Made by a program: the position numbers and the translations under genes
NCBI RefSeq assembly: GCF_001598415.1
Contig: NZ_BCYX01000009.1
Span: 62,001 to 126,000 of the forward strand
Direction: 5' to 3'
Origin: Sphingomonas mali NBRC 15500
Lineage (GTDB): Bacteria > Pseudomonadota > Alphaproteobacteria > Sphingomonadales > Sphingomonadaceae
DNA: 64,000 nucleotides
Notes under the pieces: model-generated
Told to the model about the DNA's origin: nothing
What the model saw: only the letters and a program-made list of their open reading frames with translations
Databases searched by the model: none
In this document: piece after piece, positions 16,567-24,795 of the stretch
How positions within the stretch are numbered: position 1 is the first letter of the stretch
How the letters are laid out: every line of letters begins with the position of its first letter

Positions 16567-18066
16567 CTAGGCCGCACGGAGCAACGTTTTGTGCAGTTGC
16601 GATAGGCCGTGCTCGATCTCGGGGAGGTCGACGACGCCATAGCCTAGCACGATCCCGCGTCGCTTGGGCGGCCCGAGATGATAGCGGTCGAGCGTGTGGA
16701 TTTTGACGTTGCTCGCGAACAGGCCGGCGGTCACCGCCTCGACATCGACGCCATCTCGCGTCAGCGCCGCGATATGCATGCCATAAAGTGGCGGGACCGG
16801 ATCGAACCACTCACCCAGATGCTCGGTCATGAATGACATGATCAGCCGCCGCCGCTGGTCGTATACGCCGCGCATCTTGCGCACATGGCGTGTCAGATGC
16901 CCTTCGCCAATGAACCCGGCGACCCCCATCTGGGTCGGGATCGGGCAATGCCAGTCCAGGCAGTTTTTCGCCGCGACCAAAGTCCGCATCGCCCAGGGCG
17001 GCGCGACGATGAAGCCAAGCCGCAGCGAGGGCAGCATGCATTTGGAGAAGGTGCCGACATAGAAGACGAGGTCGGCGGCATCGGCCGTTCTCAACGCCTC
17101 TACCGGGCTGCCTTCGTAGCGGAATTCGCCGTCATAATCGTCCTCGACGATCACCGCGCCATTGGCGCGGGCGAATGCCACCAATGCCGCGCGGCGCTGC
17201 GGCGACATGGTGACGCCGATCGGGAATTGATGCGACGGACAGACGCAGATGATGTTCGTGTTTGCCGGCAGCTGATCGACGATCAGCCCCTCGTCATCCA
17301 CTTCGATCGGCACGATCGTCGCGCCAGCCGCGGCGAAGGCGACGCGCATCGGTGGATAGCCGGGATCCTCGATCGCGACGACGGTCTTGCCCGGCGTGAC
17401 CAGCGTCCGCGCGAGGATGTCGAACGCCTGTTGCGCGCCCGACGTGACGAGCGCGTCCTGCGAGCGACACGGCACTGCCCGGGTCAGGGCGATGTGGCGG
17501 ACGATCGCCTCGCGCAGCCGGAAATTGCCCTGATTGCCCTGTGCGCTCTTAAAGCTGGGCGGCTGGTTCTCGAGCTGCCGCAGTTGCTTGACGCTGATCT
17601 GCCTGAACAGGTCCATCGGGAAGAGCCGCGTATCGATCATGGCTGGGCGAAAGTCCGCGGCGATCCCCTTGCCGGTGGCATTGCCGGACCTAGGTTCATC
17701 GCGCCAGAAGCCGATCGCCGCGCGCGTTTCCTCACTCAACCAGAAACCGTTCAGCCTCGGATCGTCGGTCGGGGCATCCTGGTCGGCATCGAACGACGGC
17801 GCCATCGGCAGGGCGTCGACGACATAGGTGCCCGAGCCGCGCCGGCTGACCGCATAGCCGTCGTTGATCAGCCGCTCGTAGATGTCGGTCGCGGTGTTGC
17901 GCGACACGCCGAAAAACGCACTCGATTGGCGGGTGCCGGGCAGCCGCGCGCCGAGCGCGAGCCGGCCCTCCACGATCGCGGCCTTCAACTGCTCATAGAT
18001 GCTGCGCGCGGAATTGCGCGTGCCGTCGCCGCCACGCTCCAGCCGCAACTCGAACAATGGATTCAT
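16567..18066 (-). CDS. MocR/PdxR-type GntR-aminotransferase transcriptional regulator
   Basis: A 499-residue fusion. The GntR winged helix (residues about 18-85) shows SARSIYEQLKAAIVEGRL, FGVSRNTATDIYERL and SRRGSGTYV. It is followed by a fold-type I aminotransferase domain with the cofactor-binding Asp/Tyr region (ALVTSGAQQAFDILA, EDDYDGEFRYEG) and the PLP lysine in GTFSKCMLPSLR (Lys about 342). Such proteins use PLP as an effector and often control vitamin B6 or amino acid genes. It diverges from the methyltransferase gene with 124 bases between starts; tandem TGGCC/TGGACC units there (about 18078-18122) may be its operator (inference). Confidence 0.9.
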   Translation of the reverse strand: MNPLFELRLERGGDGTRNSARSIYEQLKAAIVEGRLALGARLPGTRQSSAFFGVSRNTATDIYERLINDGYAVSRRGSGTYVVDALPMAPSFDADQDAPTDDPRLNGFWLSEETRAAIGFWRDEPRSGNATGKGIAADFRPAMIDTRLFPMDLFRQISVKQLRQLENQPPSFKSAQGNQGNFRLREAIVRHIALTRAVPCRSQDALVTSGAQQAFDILARTLVTPGKTVVAIEDPGYPPMRVAFAAAGATIVPIEVDDEGLIVDQLPANTNIICVCPSHQFPIGVTMSPQRRAALVAFARANGAVIVEDDYDGEFRYEGSPVEALRTADAADLVFYVGTFSKCMLPSLRLGFIVAPPWAMRTLVAAKNCLDWHCPIPTQMGVAGFIGEGHLTRHVRKMRGVYDQRRRLIMSFMTEHLGEWFDPVPPLYGMHIAALTRDGVDVEAVTAGLFASNVKIHTLDRYHLGPPKRRGIVLGYGVVDLPEIEHGLSQLHKTLLRAA

Positions 18067-18190
18067 CGCAGCCTTTTGCCGGACCTGGCCAAGTGGACCA
18101 ACCGATTTTGTCCCGACTGGCCCTCAATTCCCGCTCGTCGCCAGCATAGGTGCGAGGCGGGACACATCAAGGCAATCGGAGGCTATCGGC

Positions 18191-18979
18191 ATGTTGGCGC
18201 AAACCGTTCGGCGAATTGGACTGGCTGCCGGGTTTTCGATGCTGCTCGCGACCGCTCCGGCAGTCGATGCGCGCGGAAACGGGCCGATACCGAGCGATAT
18301 TGCCGCCGCGATCGCCGATTCGGCGCGCCCGGCGGCCGATGTCGAGCGCGATGCCAACCGAAAGCCCGGCGAGGTGCTCGCCTTTGCTGGCGTCAAGCCG
18401 GGCGATCGGGTCGCGGATTACGCCGCGGGCAACGGCTATTTCACGCGGCTATTTTCCGCGATCGTCGGCGCCCAAGGCCACGTCTATGCGAGCGTGCCGG
18501 CGAGCCTGTTTCAATATGAGAACATCGTCAAAGGGATCGCCGACATCCAGGCCTATATCGTCAAGCACCCCAATGTCTCCGTGACGGCGGGATCGGCGAT
18601 CGACGTCGCGCGCTATCCAGAAAAGCTCGACCTGTTCTGGATTTCGCAAAACTATCACGATCTCCACGACCCGTTCATGGGGCCGGTCGACATGAAGGCC
18701 TTTAACCGCGCGGTCTATGCCGCGCTCAAGCCGGGCGGTGTCTATATCGTGCTCGATCATGTCGCCGCGAAAGGATCGCCGGCGGACGTCACCGATACGC
18801 TGCATCGCATCGAACCGTCGACGGTTCGCCGCGAGGTCGAAGCCGCGGGCTTCGAGTTCGTTGGGAGCAGCGACCTTCTCGCCAATCCCGCCGATCCGCA
18901 TACCGCGGGTCCGTTCAACGCCGCTATTCGCGGGCACACCGATCAGTTCATTTTCAAGTTCAGACGGCCACTGCGCTGA
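18191..18979 (+). CDS. Exported class I SAM-dependent methyltransferase-like protein
   Basis: A 262-residue protein with an N-terminal signal sequence (MLAQTVRRIGLAAGFSMLLA...VDARG), so it probably acts in the periplasm. The core fold has the usual glycine loop in altered form (PGDRVADYAAGNGYFTR), a later strand LKPGGVYIVLDH and a C-terminal FEFVGSSDLLANP, as in secreted methyltransferase-like proteins of Proteobacteria. Whether it still binds S-adenosylmethionine outside the cytoplasm is doubtful. ATG 18191 is chosen because GGAGG lies ten bases upstream and the signal peptide begins there. Confidence 0.78.
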   Translation: MLAQTVRRIGLAAGFSMLLATAPAVDARGNGPIPSDIAAAIADSARPAADVERDANRKPGEVLAFAGVKPGDRVADYAAGNGYFTRLFSAIVGAQGHVYASVPASLFQYENIVKGIADIQAYIVKHPNVSVTAGSAIDVARYPEKLDLFWISQNYHDLHDPFMGPVDMKAFNRAVYAALKPGGVYIVLDHVAAKGSPADVTDTLHRIEPSTVRREVEAAGFEFVGSSDLLANPADPHTAGPFNAAIRGHTDQFIFKFRRPLR

Positions 18980-19098
18980 CGGGAGCGGATTGGCAGCCAA
19001 GGACATCTGGGCATCCGGCGCAATTTCTCCCATGATGTCAGGAATAAAACGCCGAGCCAGAGAGTGGATTCGGCGGTGTGATCAGGGAGGAGAGGTCG

Positions 19099-19692
19099 AT
19101 GTCGAAGCTGGGAATAGGTGTCGCCGCGATGATCTGCGTCGCGACGCAGGGTTATGCGTCACCTGCTGATGCCGCCGGCGAATCCGACGCGCGGCCGCCG
19201 GCGGTGACCGCGGCGGTGCTGACCGCGGGCGAACACGATTTCGACTTCGAGATCGGTGTGTGGAAGACGCATCTGACGCGCCGCCTTCGCCCGCTGACGG
19301 GGTCACAGACCTGGGTCGAGTATAACGGCACGACGACCGTCCGGCCGGTCTGGGGCGGCGCGGCCAATCTGGTCGAGCTGGTGGCCGATGGGCCGGCCGG
19401 CCATTTCGAGGGGCTGTCGCTTCGCCTGTACAACCCGCAAACCCGGCAATGGGGGTTGAACTTTTCCAACCGAGCCGACGGTCAGATGGTCGCACCCACG
19501 ATTGGTGGTTTCCGCGACGGTCGCGGCGAATTCTACCAGCAGGATACGTTGGGCGGCCGAGCGATTTTCGTGCGCTTCGTCATCACAATAAGATCGAAGG
19601 ACGCGATCCATTTCGAACAGGCCTTTTCCGCCGACGGCGGCAAGACCTGGGAAGTGAATTGGATCGCGGACGATACTCGGGCGCCATCCTGA
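19099..19692 (+). CDS. Secreted hypothetical protein, paralogue of the convergent gene
   Basis: A 197-residue protein with a signal peptide (KLGIGVAAMICVATQGYAS). Start ATG 19099 follows a clear GGGAGGAGA ribosome site. The mature part is beta-rich, with landmarks HDFDFEIGVWKTH, FRDGRGEFYQQD and FEQAFSADGGKTWEVNW. The same landmarks recur in the convergent gene at 19748-20329, so the two are paralogues. The fold resembles small lipocalin-like or DUF1579-type domains, but this is uncertain. No catalytic residues stand out. Confidence 0.7.
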   Translation: MSKLGIGVAAMICVATQGYASPADAAGESDARPPAVTAAVLTAGEHDFDFEIGVWKTHLTRRLRPLTGSQTWVEYNGTTTVRPVWGGAANLVELVADGPAGHFEGLSLRLYNPQTRQWGLNFSNRADGQMVAPTIGGFRDGRGEFYQQDTLGGRAIFVRFVITIRSKDAIHFEQAFSADGGKTWEVNWIADDTRAPS

Positions 19693-19710
19693 CCAGAACC
19701 GGTGCCAACG

Positions 19711-19738
19711 TGGCGGGCCAGCGTGTTCCGGCCCGCCA
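19711..19738. terminator. Hairpin between convergent paralogues
   Basis: Nine-base arms TGGCGGGCC (19711-19719) and GGCCCGCCA (19730-19738) enclose a 10-base loop. It lies in the 55-base gap between two convergent stops, so it could terminate both transcripts. Neither side has a clear T-run. Confidence 0.5.
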
Positions 19739-19747
19739 TTCGCCGTG

Positions 19748-20329
19748 TCACTTGTCCGTCGCCGTCGCGCGATCGAAGGTCATGATCCAGTTGGTTTCCC
19801 AGGTCTTGCCACCATCGGCGGAAAAGGCCTGCTCGAAGCGGGACGAGTTCGGCTTGATGTCGTAGAAACCGTTGCGCACGAGGATCGTCCGGCCGTTGAA
19901 CGTGTCCGGACCGTAAAACTCGCCGCGACCGTCACGGAATTCGCCGATCATGGGCGCGTCGAGCCTTCCGATACTGCTGTTGGTCCAGTTGAGGTTCCAC
20001 TGACGCGCGGTCGGATCGTAGAGTCGCAAGCCGACCCCTTCGAGATGGCCGGCCGGACCGCTGGCTTCGAGCTCGAACAGGCTGGCCCTGCCGTTCCACA
20101 CCGACCGGACTGTCGATACGCCGTCATAGGCCGTCCACTCCGACGACCCGCTCAGCGGGTGGATCAGCCGCGAGATATGCGTCTTCCACACGCCCATGTG
20201 GAAATCGAAGTCGTGCGTCCCGTCGTGCGGTGCGGGCGGCGTGACGACCACATCGGCAGCGCGACCGGCATAGACCGGCAAGCCGCCCAGCGTCAGGACC
20301 ATGCCGAGGGCCAGAGCGCGAATGTTCAT
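19748..20329 (-). CDS. Secreted hypothetical protein, paralogue of the convergent gene
   Basis: A 193-residue protein with signal peptide MNIRALALGMVLTLGGLPVYA. The ATG at 20329 has GGAGA seven bases upstream; an in-frame TTG five codons earlier is less likely because it would place that ribosome site inside the gene. The mature sequence repeats the landmarks of the neighbour at 19099-19692: HDFDFHMGVWKTH, FRDGRGEFYGPD and FEQAFSADGGKTWETNW. The tail-to-tail arrangement suggests an old inverted duplication followed by divergence. Function unknown. Confidence 0.7.
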   Translation of the reverse strand: MNIRALALGMVLTLGGLPVYAGRAADVVVTPPAPHDGTHDFDFHMGVWKTHISRLIHPLSGSSEWTAYDGVSTVRSVWNGRASLFELEASGPAGHLEGVGLRLYDPTARQWNLNWTNSSIGRLDAPMIGEFRDGRGEFYGPDTFNGRTILVRNGFYDIKPNSSRFEQAFSADGGKTWETNWIMTFDRATATDK

Positions 20330-20476
20330 GAAATCATCTCCCAAGTGCCAGCGCGATTACGCCGCGCCGGTCGGGATTTCGAAGAGCCGCTTGCGGGAAA
20401 TCTGCCTGGGCCACCCGTCGCAAGGTTCGTGCCCGGCGAGCGCGTCGCGCTAGTTTGGTCGCGACGAATGTTGGGA

Positions 20477-20552
20477 TGGTGCCGGTTGCAGGAATCGAAC
20501 CCGCGACCTTCGGTTTACAAAACCGCTGCTCTACCAGCTGAGCTAAACCGGC
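20477..20552 (-). tRNA. tRNA-Thr (anticodon TGT)
   Basis: On the minus strand a full cloverleaf is visible. The acceptor arms are GCCGGTT and AACCGGC, the D-arm is GCTCAGCTGGTAGAGC, and the anticodon stem-loop CGGTTTTGTAAACCG carries TGT. The T-arm is CGGGTTCGATTCCTG and the 3' end ACCA is encoded. Discriminator base A. Length 76 with CCA. Confidence 0.95.
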
Positions 20553-20595
20553 CCTCGGGGTGCGATCCCGACAATCAGCTGCGCGCTCCCATGCG

Positions 20596-21477
20596 TCAGG
20601 TGATGCCGAAGGTCCAGCCCTCTGTTCGCGCGATGTCGGGGGTCAGGCCCGCGGGCGACCATAATTCCGGGCGAGGCGCATAGGCGCGCAGCCATGCCGC
20701 GGTCAGCAGCGCGTCGGCGCTATGATCGTCGATCGCGCCGCTCCCCGTCACCGGCGCGCTGCCGATCGTCTCCAACGCGATGTTGAGCGCCTCGATCGAC
20801 GTCATCTTGGTGCGCCCCTTTGCCCGCCCGGCGGCGATCGCGGCCAGGCTGGTATAGATTTCGACGATCAGCGATCCTTGCGCCGGTGCCGGGTCGAACG
20901 GCCAGATCGGAAGCTTGCCCGCCAGCTGGTGCATCACGCGCATCCCGGTCAGGCTCGATTTCCCGACTTGCGCCGCGCCGACCAAATTGAGGTTGCTGTA
21001 CGGGTTCAGCCCCTGAAGCCGCTGCTCGATCTCGCTGAGGCGCAGCCGGCCGCGGCCGCCGCCATATTGGTCGCCTTCGCGTCCGCCATGCCGGCGGAAA
21101 TGGCGCGAGGCCTCGGGGTGATCGACGAAGGTCGATGCGGCAAAATGTGGATCATCGGCGCTGATCAAGTCGACTAATGCCCATAACGCCCGCGCATCGG
21201 CCGGGCTGTCGGCCCACCCCGGAAAGAACGCGCCGCGATCGACGAATGGCAGCGACAGGCCGAGATCGAGCCCGACCAACGTGCTGTCGGGCATGCCGTC
21301 GCGCAGCCAGTCGAGTGCCGCCGACCGCGACCACCCGCCGGGTCGCTTGATCAGTTCGGGCGCACCCCGGCCGCGCGCACAGATCGCCACCGCGATGCCA
21401 CGTTGCACCGGGCCAACCGCGCCCGACCAGTCGATCGCCGCATAGTGCTGGAAATGATCAGGGGCGATCGCTGCCAC
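20596..21477 (-). CDS. DUF429-like protein, predicted RNase H-fold
   Basis: About 293 residues from a GTG at 21477 (VAAIAPDHFQHYAAIDWSGA). The early strand IDWSGA, then TLVGLDLGLSLPF and the late acidic segment DDHSADALLTAAWLRAY, resemble the DUF429 group of predicted RNase H-like nucleases, in which Asp residues bind metal. The match is by pattern only. It is the last gene of a tightly overlapping cluster with rarA and two yjbR genes: its start lies about 20 bases inside the previous gene. An open frame continues 14 codons upstream, so the start is uncertain. Confidence 0.6.
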   Translation of the reverse strand: MAAIAPDHFQHYAAIDWSGAVGPVQRGIAVAICARGRGAPELIKRPGGWSRSAALDWLRDGMPDSTLVGLDLGLSLPFVDRGAFFPGWADSPADARALWALVDLISADDPHFAASTFVDHPEASRHFRRHGGREGDQYGGGRGRLRLSEIEQRLQGLNPYSNLNLVGAAQVGKSSLTGMRVMHQLAGKLPIWPFDPAPAQGSLIVEIYTSLAAIAAGRAKGRTKMTSIEALNIALETIGSAPVTGSGAIDDHSADALLTAAWLRAYAPRPELWSPAGLTPDIARTEGWTFGIT

Positions 21478-21802
21478 GTTCCGCCCGTTGCTTGAGCGAT
21501 GCGCGATCCCACCATGCACGCTCGATCAGCGCCTTCAGTCGTTCCGGGTCGGCGCGCTCGACATCGACCAACACGATCGGCCAGCCTTCATATTGCGGCG
21601 TCTGCCAGAAGGTGTCCGGATCGCTTTCCTTGAGATAGTCGATCTCCTCGCGCGTGGCGCGCAACGCGATGCTGCCCGGTGCGCGACCCCTGGCGACGAT
21701 CTGCTTGCCGCGGACGGTTGGCGCCAGTGCGCCCTTCGCTACCGGTTTCATTACGACGCCAGGCAAGGTCAGCGCGAACGCGGCGATCTCGTCCCAGGTC
21801 AT
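21458..21802 (-). CDS. MmcQ/YjbR family DNA-binding protein (copy 2)
   Basis: A 114-residue protein from ATG 21802. Family landmarks are MTWDEIAAFALTLPGV, GKQIVARGR, PDTFWQTPQYEGWP and IERAWWDRAS. The YjbR fold is a small double-wing CyaY-like domain suspected of DNA binding, with no established enzyme activity. Its ATG overlaps the stop of copy 1 by one base (TAATG), and its 3' end overlaps the DUF429-like gene. It is about 50 percent similar by eye to copy 1, so it is a tandem duplicate. Confidence 0.85.
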   Translation of the reverse strand: MTWDEIAAFALTLPGVVMKPVAKGALAPTVRGKQIVARGRAPGSIALRATREEIDYLKESDPDTFWQTPQYEGWPIVLVDVERADPERLKALIERAWWDRASLKQRAERGSDRP

Positions 21803-22155
21803 TAGGGGCGGTCGCCAAAACCCGCCCGCTGCGCCTTGCTCGCGCGATCCCACCACGCGCGGGTGATCACGGTGCGGACACGCTCGGGATCGTTCGACCC
21901 GTAGCGCACAAGCAAGCCCGGCCAGCCTTCATAATGCGGCGTTTGCCAGAAGGTGTCGGGGTCGGTGTCGAGCAGCGCCGCCTTTTCGTCGTGCGGGCTC
22001 ATCACGTGGAAGCTGTCCGCCTCGCGCCCCGGCGAAACAAACGCCTTCTTGTTCACCTTGGGGCAGGGAGTACCGTAGAAGCTTTCCATATAGGTCTCGG
22101 GCAGGGCCATCGCGAAGGCGACCACGTCGTCCCAGCTATCGAGCGTCGCGGTCAT
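21802..22155 (-). CDS. MmcQ/YjbR family DNA-binding protein (copy 1)
   Basis: A 117-residue protein with the YjbR pattern: SWDDVVAFAMALPET, KAFVSPG, PDTFWQTPHYEGWP and ITRAWWDRAS. It overlaps the 3' end of rarA by 20 bases and abuts copy 2 through TAATG, so all are translationally linked. Family function is undefined; its coupling to a replication-fork protein suggests a DNA-related role (inference). Confidence 0.87.
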   Translation of the reverse strand: MTATLDSWDDVVAFAMALPETYMESFYGTPCPKVNKKAFVSPGREADSFHVMSPHDEKAALLDTDPDTFWQTPHYEGWPGLLVRYGSNDPERVRTVITRAWWDRASKAQRAGFGDRP

Positions 22156-23470
22156 TGGCCCTCCGCCTCAGGCTGTCCCAATAGTCCAGCCGCTCCTGGA
22201 TCCGCTTTTCGAACCCACGATCGGTCGGCGTATAGAAGGCCTGCGGGTTCATTTCCTCGGGCCAATAGTTCGATCCAGAGAACCCTTCTTCGGTGTCGTG
22301 GTCATAGGCATAGCCCTTGCCGTACCCGATATCCTTCATCAGCTTGGTCGGCGCGTTGAGGATATTCTGTGGCGGCATCAGCGAGCCGGTTTCCTTCGCC
22401 GACCGCCACGCCGCGCCCATCGCCTTGTAAGACGCGTTCGATTTCGGCGCGGTCGCCAAATAGAGGCACGCCTGCACCAGCGCGAGCTCACCCTCGGGCG
22501 AGCCGAGGAAGTCATAGGTGTCCTTGGCGGCGATACATTGCACCAGCGCCTGCGGGTCGGCGAGGCCGATATCCTCGATCGCCATGCGGACCAGCCGGCG
22601 CAGCAGGTAAAGCGGTTCCTCGCCCGCGGTCAGCATCCGCGCGAGATAATAAAGCGACGCCTGGGGATCGCTGCCGCGTACCGCTTTGTGCAGCGCGGAG
22701 ATCAGATTGTAATGCCCTTCGCGATCCTTGTCGTAGACCGCGACGCGGCGCTGGAGGAACGCCGAGAGGCCGGCGGGATCCAGCGGCTCGCGCAAGTCGA
22801 CCGAGTAGAGCGTCTCGGCCTGGTTGAGCAGGAAGCGTCCATCGCCATCCGCGCTGGCGATCATCGCCGCGCGCGCTTCGGCCGTGAGGGGCAGGGGGCG
22901 GCCCATCAATTCGTCGGCACGATCGAGCAATTTGCCCAGCGCGGTAGCGTCGAGCCGGTGCAGGATCAGCACCTGCGCGCGGCTGAGCACGGCGGCGTTG
23001 AGTTCGAAGCTGGGATTTTCGGTAGTGGCGCCGACCAGCGTGACGGTGCCGTCCTCGACATAAGGCAGGAACCCGTCCTGCTGCGCGCGATTGAAGCGAT
23101 GGATTTCGTCCACGAACAGCAAGGTGCGCTTGCCGATCCGGGCATGCTCGCGCGCCTCGGCGAAAGCTTTTTTGAGATCGGCGACGCCCGAGAACACCGC
23201 AGAGATCGCGACGAAGCGCAGACCGACCGCATCGGCGAGCAACCGCGCGATCGTCGTCTTGCCGGTGCCGGGCGGGCCCCACAGGATCATCGACGAGAGC
23301 CGGCCTGCGGCGACCATGCGCCCGATCGCGCCTTCGGGGCCGGTCAGATGTTCCTGGCCGACGACATCCTCCAGCCGGCGCGGGCGCAGCCGATCGGCGA
23401 GCGGCGCGTTCTCGCTCGGGACATCCTGGGAAGAGGCTTCGGGTTCGAAGCCCGCGAAGAGATCGGCCAT
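22136..23470 (-). CDS. rarA: Replication-associated recombination protein A (RarA/MgsA)
   Basis: A 444-residue AAA+ ATPase of the clamp-loader clade. An N-terminal PLADRLRPRRLEDVVGQEHL is followed by Walker A GPPGTGKTTIAR, Walker B LLFVDEIHRFN, sensor 1 GATTENPSFE and the C-terminal tetramerisation region (YLARMLTAGEEPLYLLRR). RarA acts at stalled replication forks with SSB and RecA. The length is usual for the family. It heads the overlapping cluster with two yjbR genes and a DUF429-like gene. Confidence 0.95.
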   Translation of the reverse strand: MADLFAGFEPEASSQDVPSENAPLADRLRPRRLEDVVGQEHLTGPEGAIGRMVAAGRLSSMILWGPPGTGKTTIARLLADAVGLRFVAISAVFSGVADLKKAFAEAREHARIGKRTLLFVDEIHRFNRAQQDGFLPYVEDGTVTLVGATTENPSFELNAAVLSRAQVLILHRLDATALGKLLDRADELMGRPLPLTAEARAAMIASADGDGRFLLNQAETLYSVDLREPLDPAGLSAFLQRRVAVYDKDREGHYNLISALHKAVRGSDPQASLYYLARMLTAGEEPLYLLRRLVRMAIEDIGLADPQALVQCIAAKDTYDFLGSPEGELALVQACLYLATAPKSNASYKAMGAAWRSAKETGSLMPPQNILNAPTKLMKDIGYGKGYAYDHDTEEGFSGSNYWPEEMNPQAFYTPTDRGFEKRIQERLDYWDSLRRRANDRDAR

Positions 23471-23555
23471 AACGGGAACATAGGGTGGGAAGGGCGGGAA
23501 TCCCAGCGGTTCGATCGTTCTGGCAGAGGCGCGGAGTCGGCGACCAAAAATTATT

Positions 23556-23570
23556 CTAAGATATATCTTG
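23556..23570. promoter_or_regulatory. PadR operator, copy 1
   Basis: CTAAGATATATCTTG contains the perfect 12-base palindrome AAGATATATCTT (23558-23569). An identical 15-mer occurs 26 bases downstream. Palindromes of this ATATAT type are typical binding sites of PadR-family repressors and stand out in the surrounding GC-rich DNA. Confidence 0.7.
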
Positions 23571-23581
23571 ACGCGATCGGC

Positions 23582-23596
23582 CTAAGATATATCTTG
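23582..23596. promoter_or_regulatory. PadR operator, copy 2
   Basis: A second identical CTAAGATATATCTTG, palindrome core 23584-23595. It ends nine bases before the first possible start codon of the padR gene. The 26-base period places the two sites about two and a half helical turns apart. Confidence 0.7.
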
Positions 23597-23631
23597 GTGC
23601 CATCATGAAACATCCAAGGAATCAGAAATCC

Positions 23632-24225
23632 ATGTTTTCTCATCATCATCATGGCGGCCGCGGTTGCCATCCCGGACACCATGCGATGCGCGGCGGCTGG
23701 GGCCATCGCGGCTGGCATGGCCGCGGTTTCGGCGGCGGCCGTGAAGGGCGCGGCGAGGGCCGTTCGCGGCGCATGTTCGACGGAGGCGAGCTTCGCCTCG
23801 TCCTCTTGAAGCTGATCGCCGACGAGCCGCGCCACGGCTACGACCTGATCCGCCAGATCGAAGAACTGACCGGTGGCGCCTATGCGCCGAGCCCCGGCGT
23901 AGTCTATCCGACCATCACTCTGCTCGACGATATGGGCCTGATCCAGGAACAGCAGAGCGAGGGCGCCAAGAAGCTGTTCGCGGTCACCGAGGCCGGCACT
24001 GCCGAGCTCGAAGCCAATGCCGAACAGGTCGCGGCGCTGATCGCCCGACTGAGCGCGATCGGCGAGGAGCGGCAGAAGGTCGATGCCACATCGATCCGCC
24101 GCGCGATGGGCAATCTGCGCGAAGTGCTGGTCAACCGGCTCAACTCGGGCGAAGTCGACGACGAGGTCTTGCACCAGGTCGTCGCGTTGCTCGACGAGGC
24201 CGCGCAGAAGATCGAGCGGCTGTAA
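23632..24225 (+). CDS. PadR family transcriptional regulator with His/Gly-rich N-terminus
   Basis: A 197-residue protein from ATG 23632 (MFSHHHHGGRG), preceded by AAGGA. An ATG at 23605 would add nine residues but lies almost on the operator and lacks a ribosome site. Residues 1-45 are rich in His, Gly and Arg and could bind metal. The PadR winged helix follows (LRLVLLKLIADEPRHGYDL, YPTITLLDDMGLI, KKLFAVTEAG). A helical C-terminal domain presumably dimerises. Two identical palindromes just upstream indicate autorepression. The next gene encodes a DUF2218 protein, a pairing seen with siderophore or iron functions. Confidence 0.88.
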   Translation: MFSHHHHGGRGCHPGHHAMRGGWGHRGWHGRGFGGGREGRGEGRSRRMFDGGELRLVLLKLIADEPRHGYDLIRQIEELTGGAYAPSPGVVYPTITLLDDMGLIQEQQSEGAKKLFAVTEAGTAELEANAEQVAALIARLSAIGEERQKVDATSIRRAMGNLREVLVNRLNSGEVDDEVLHQVVALLDEAAQKIERL

Positions 24226-24310
24226 GGCGTGAGCGGCATCACCCGCTTGCAGATCCTCCGCCGGCGGCTGGGCATCGACCCGGCCGCCGGCCCCTTATCG
24301 AAAGACCCCC

Positions 24311-24631
24311 ATGACCGTTTCCGCGACCGCCAAGGTGCCGACCGCGAGCGCCAGCAAATATCTCCAGCAATTGTGCAAGCATTGGCAGCACAATCTGACG
24401 GTTGAGTTCACCGCCGATCACGGCACCGTCACTTTTCCCAAGGACGCACGCGGTGCCGATTGGCCCGGCGACGCGCTGGTCACGTTCGATGCGTCGGGCG
24501 AGGCTCTCGACGTCCGGATCGACGCCAGCGTTGATGAGCAGCTTGAAGGATTGAAAGGCGCCGTTGCGCGCCACCTCGACCGTTTCGCCTTTCGCGAGGC
24601 GCCGTTGGCATTCGACTGGCAGGCGGTGTGA
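24311..24631 (+). CDS. DUF2218 domain protein
   Basis: A 106-residue soluble protein of the DUF2218 family: VPTASASKYLQQLCKHWQHN, TVEFTADHGTVTF, IDASVDEQLEGLKGAVARHL and FAFREAPLAFDW. Family members often accompany siderophore-interacting reductases, but their own activity is unknown. It lies 85 bases after padR on the same strand and is probably under the same PadR control. No siderophore-interacting reductase gene lies between or beside them here. A dyad repeat follows its stop. Confidence 0.85.
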   Translation: MTVSATAKVPTASASKYLQQLCKHWQHNLTVEFTADHGTVTFPKDARGADWPGDALVTFDASGEALDVRIDASVDEQLEGLKGAVARHLDRFAFREAPLAFDWQAV

Positions 24632-24640
24632 GGGACTAAA

Positions 24641-24795
24641 ACTCCTCCCCGGCACGGGGAGGGGGACCATCGCGCAGCGATGGTGGAGGGGGCCCGCGAT
24701 GCGGTTGCCACATGCGTGCGGCTAGTTTGTCGTGGGCCCCCTCCACCACGCGGCTCACGCCGCGCGGTCCCCCTCCCCGTGCCGGGGAGGAATTA
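24641..24795. repeat. GC-rich dyad repeat between convergent genes (copy 2)
   Basis: It has the same architecture as copy 1 at 13208-13364: an outer hairpin CTCCCCGGCACGGGGAG, then GGTGGAGGGGGCCC, a variable centre, GGGCCCCCTCCACC and a closing CCCCGTGCCGGGGAGGAATT. It sits between convergent stops and touches the stop codon of the next gene. It is a dispersed intergenic repeat and likely bidirectional terminator. Confidence 0.75.

Noticed and set aside
24229..24310. Short GTG frame between padR and the DUF2218 gene
   Set aside because: It has no good ribosome site, runs out of frame into the DUF2218 gene, and shows no recognisable remnant of a reductase.
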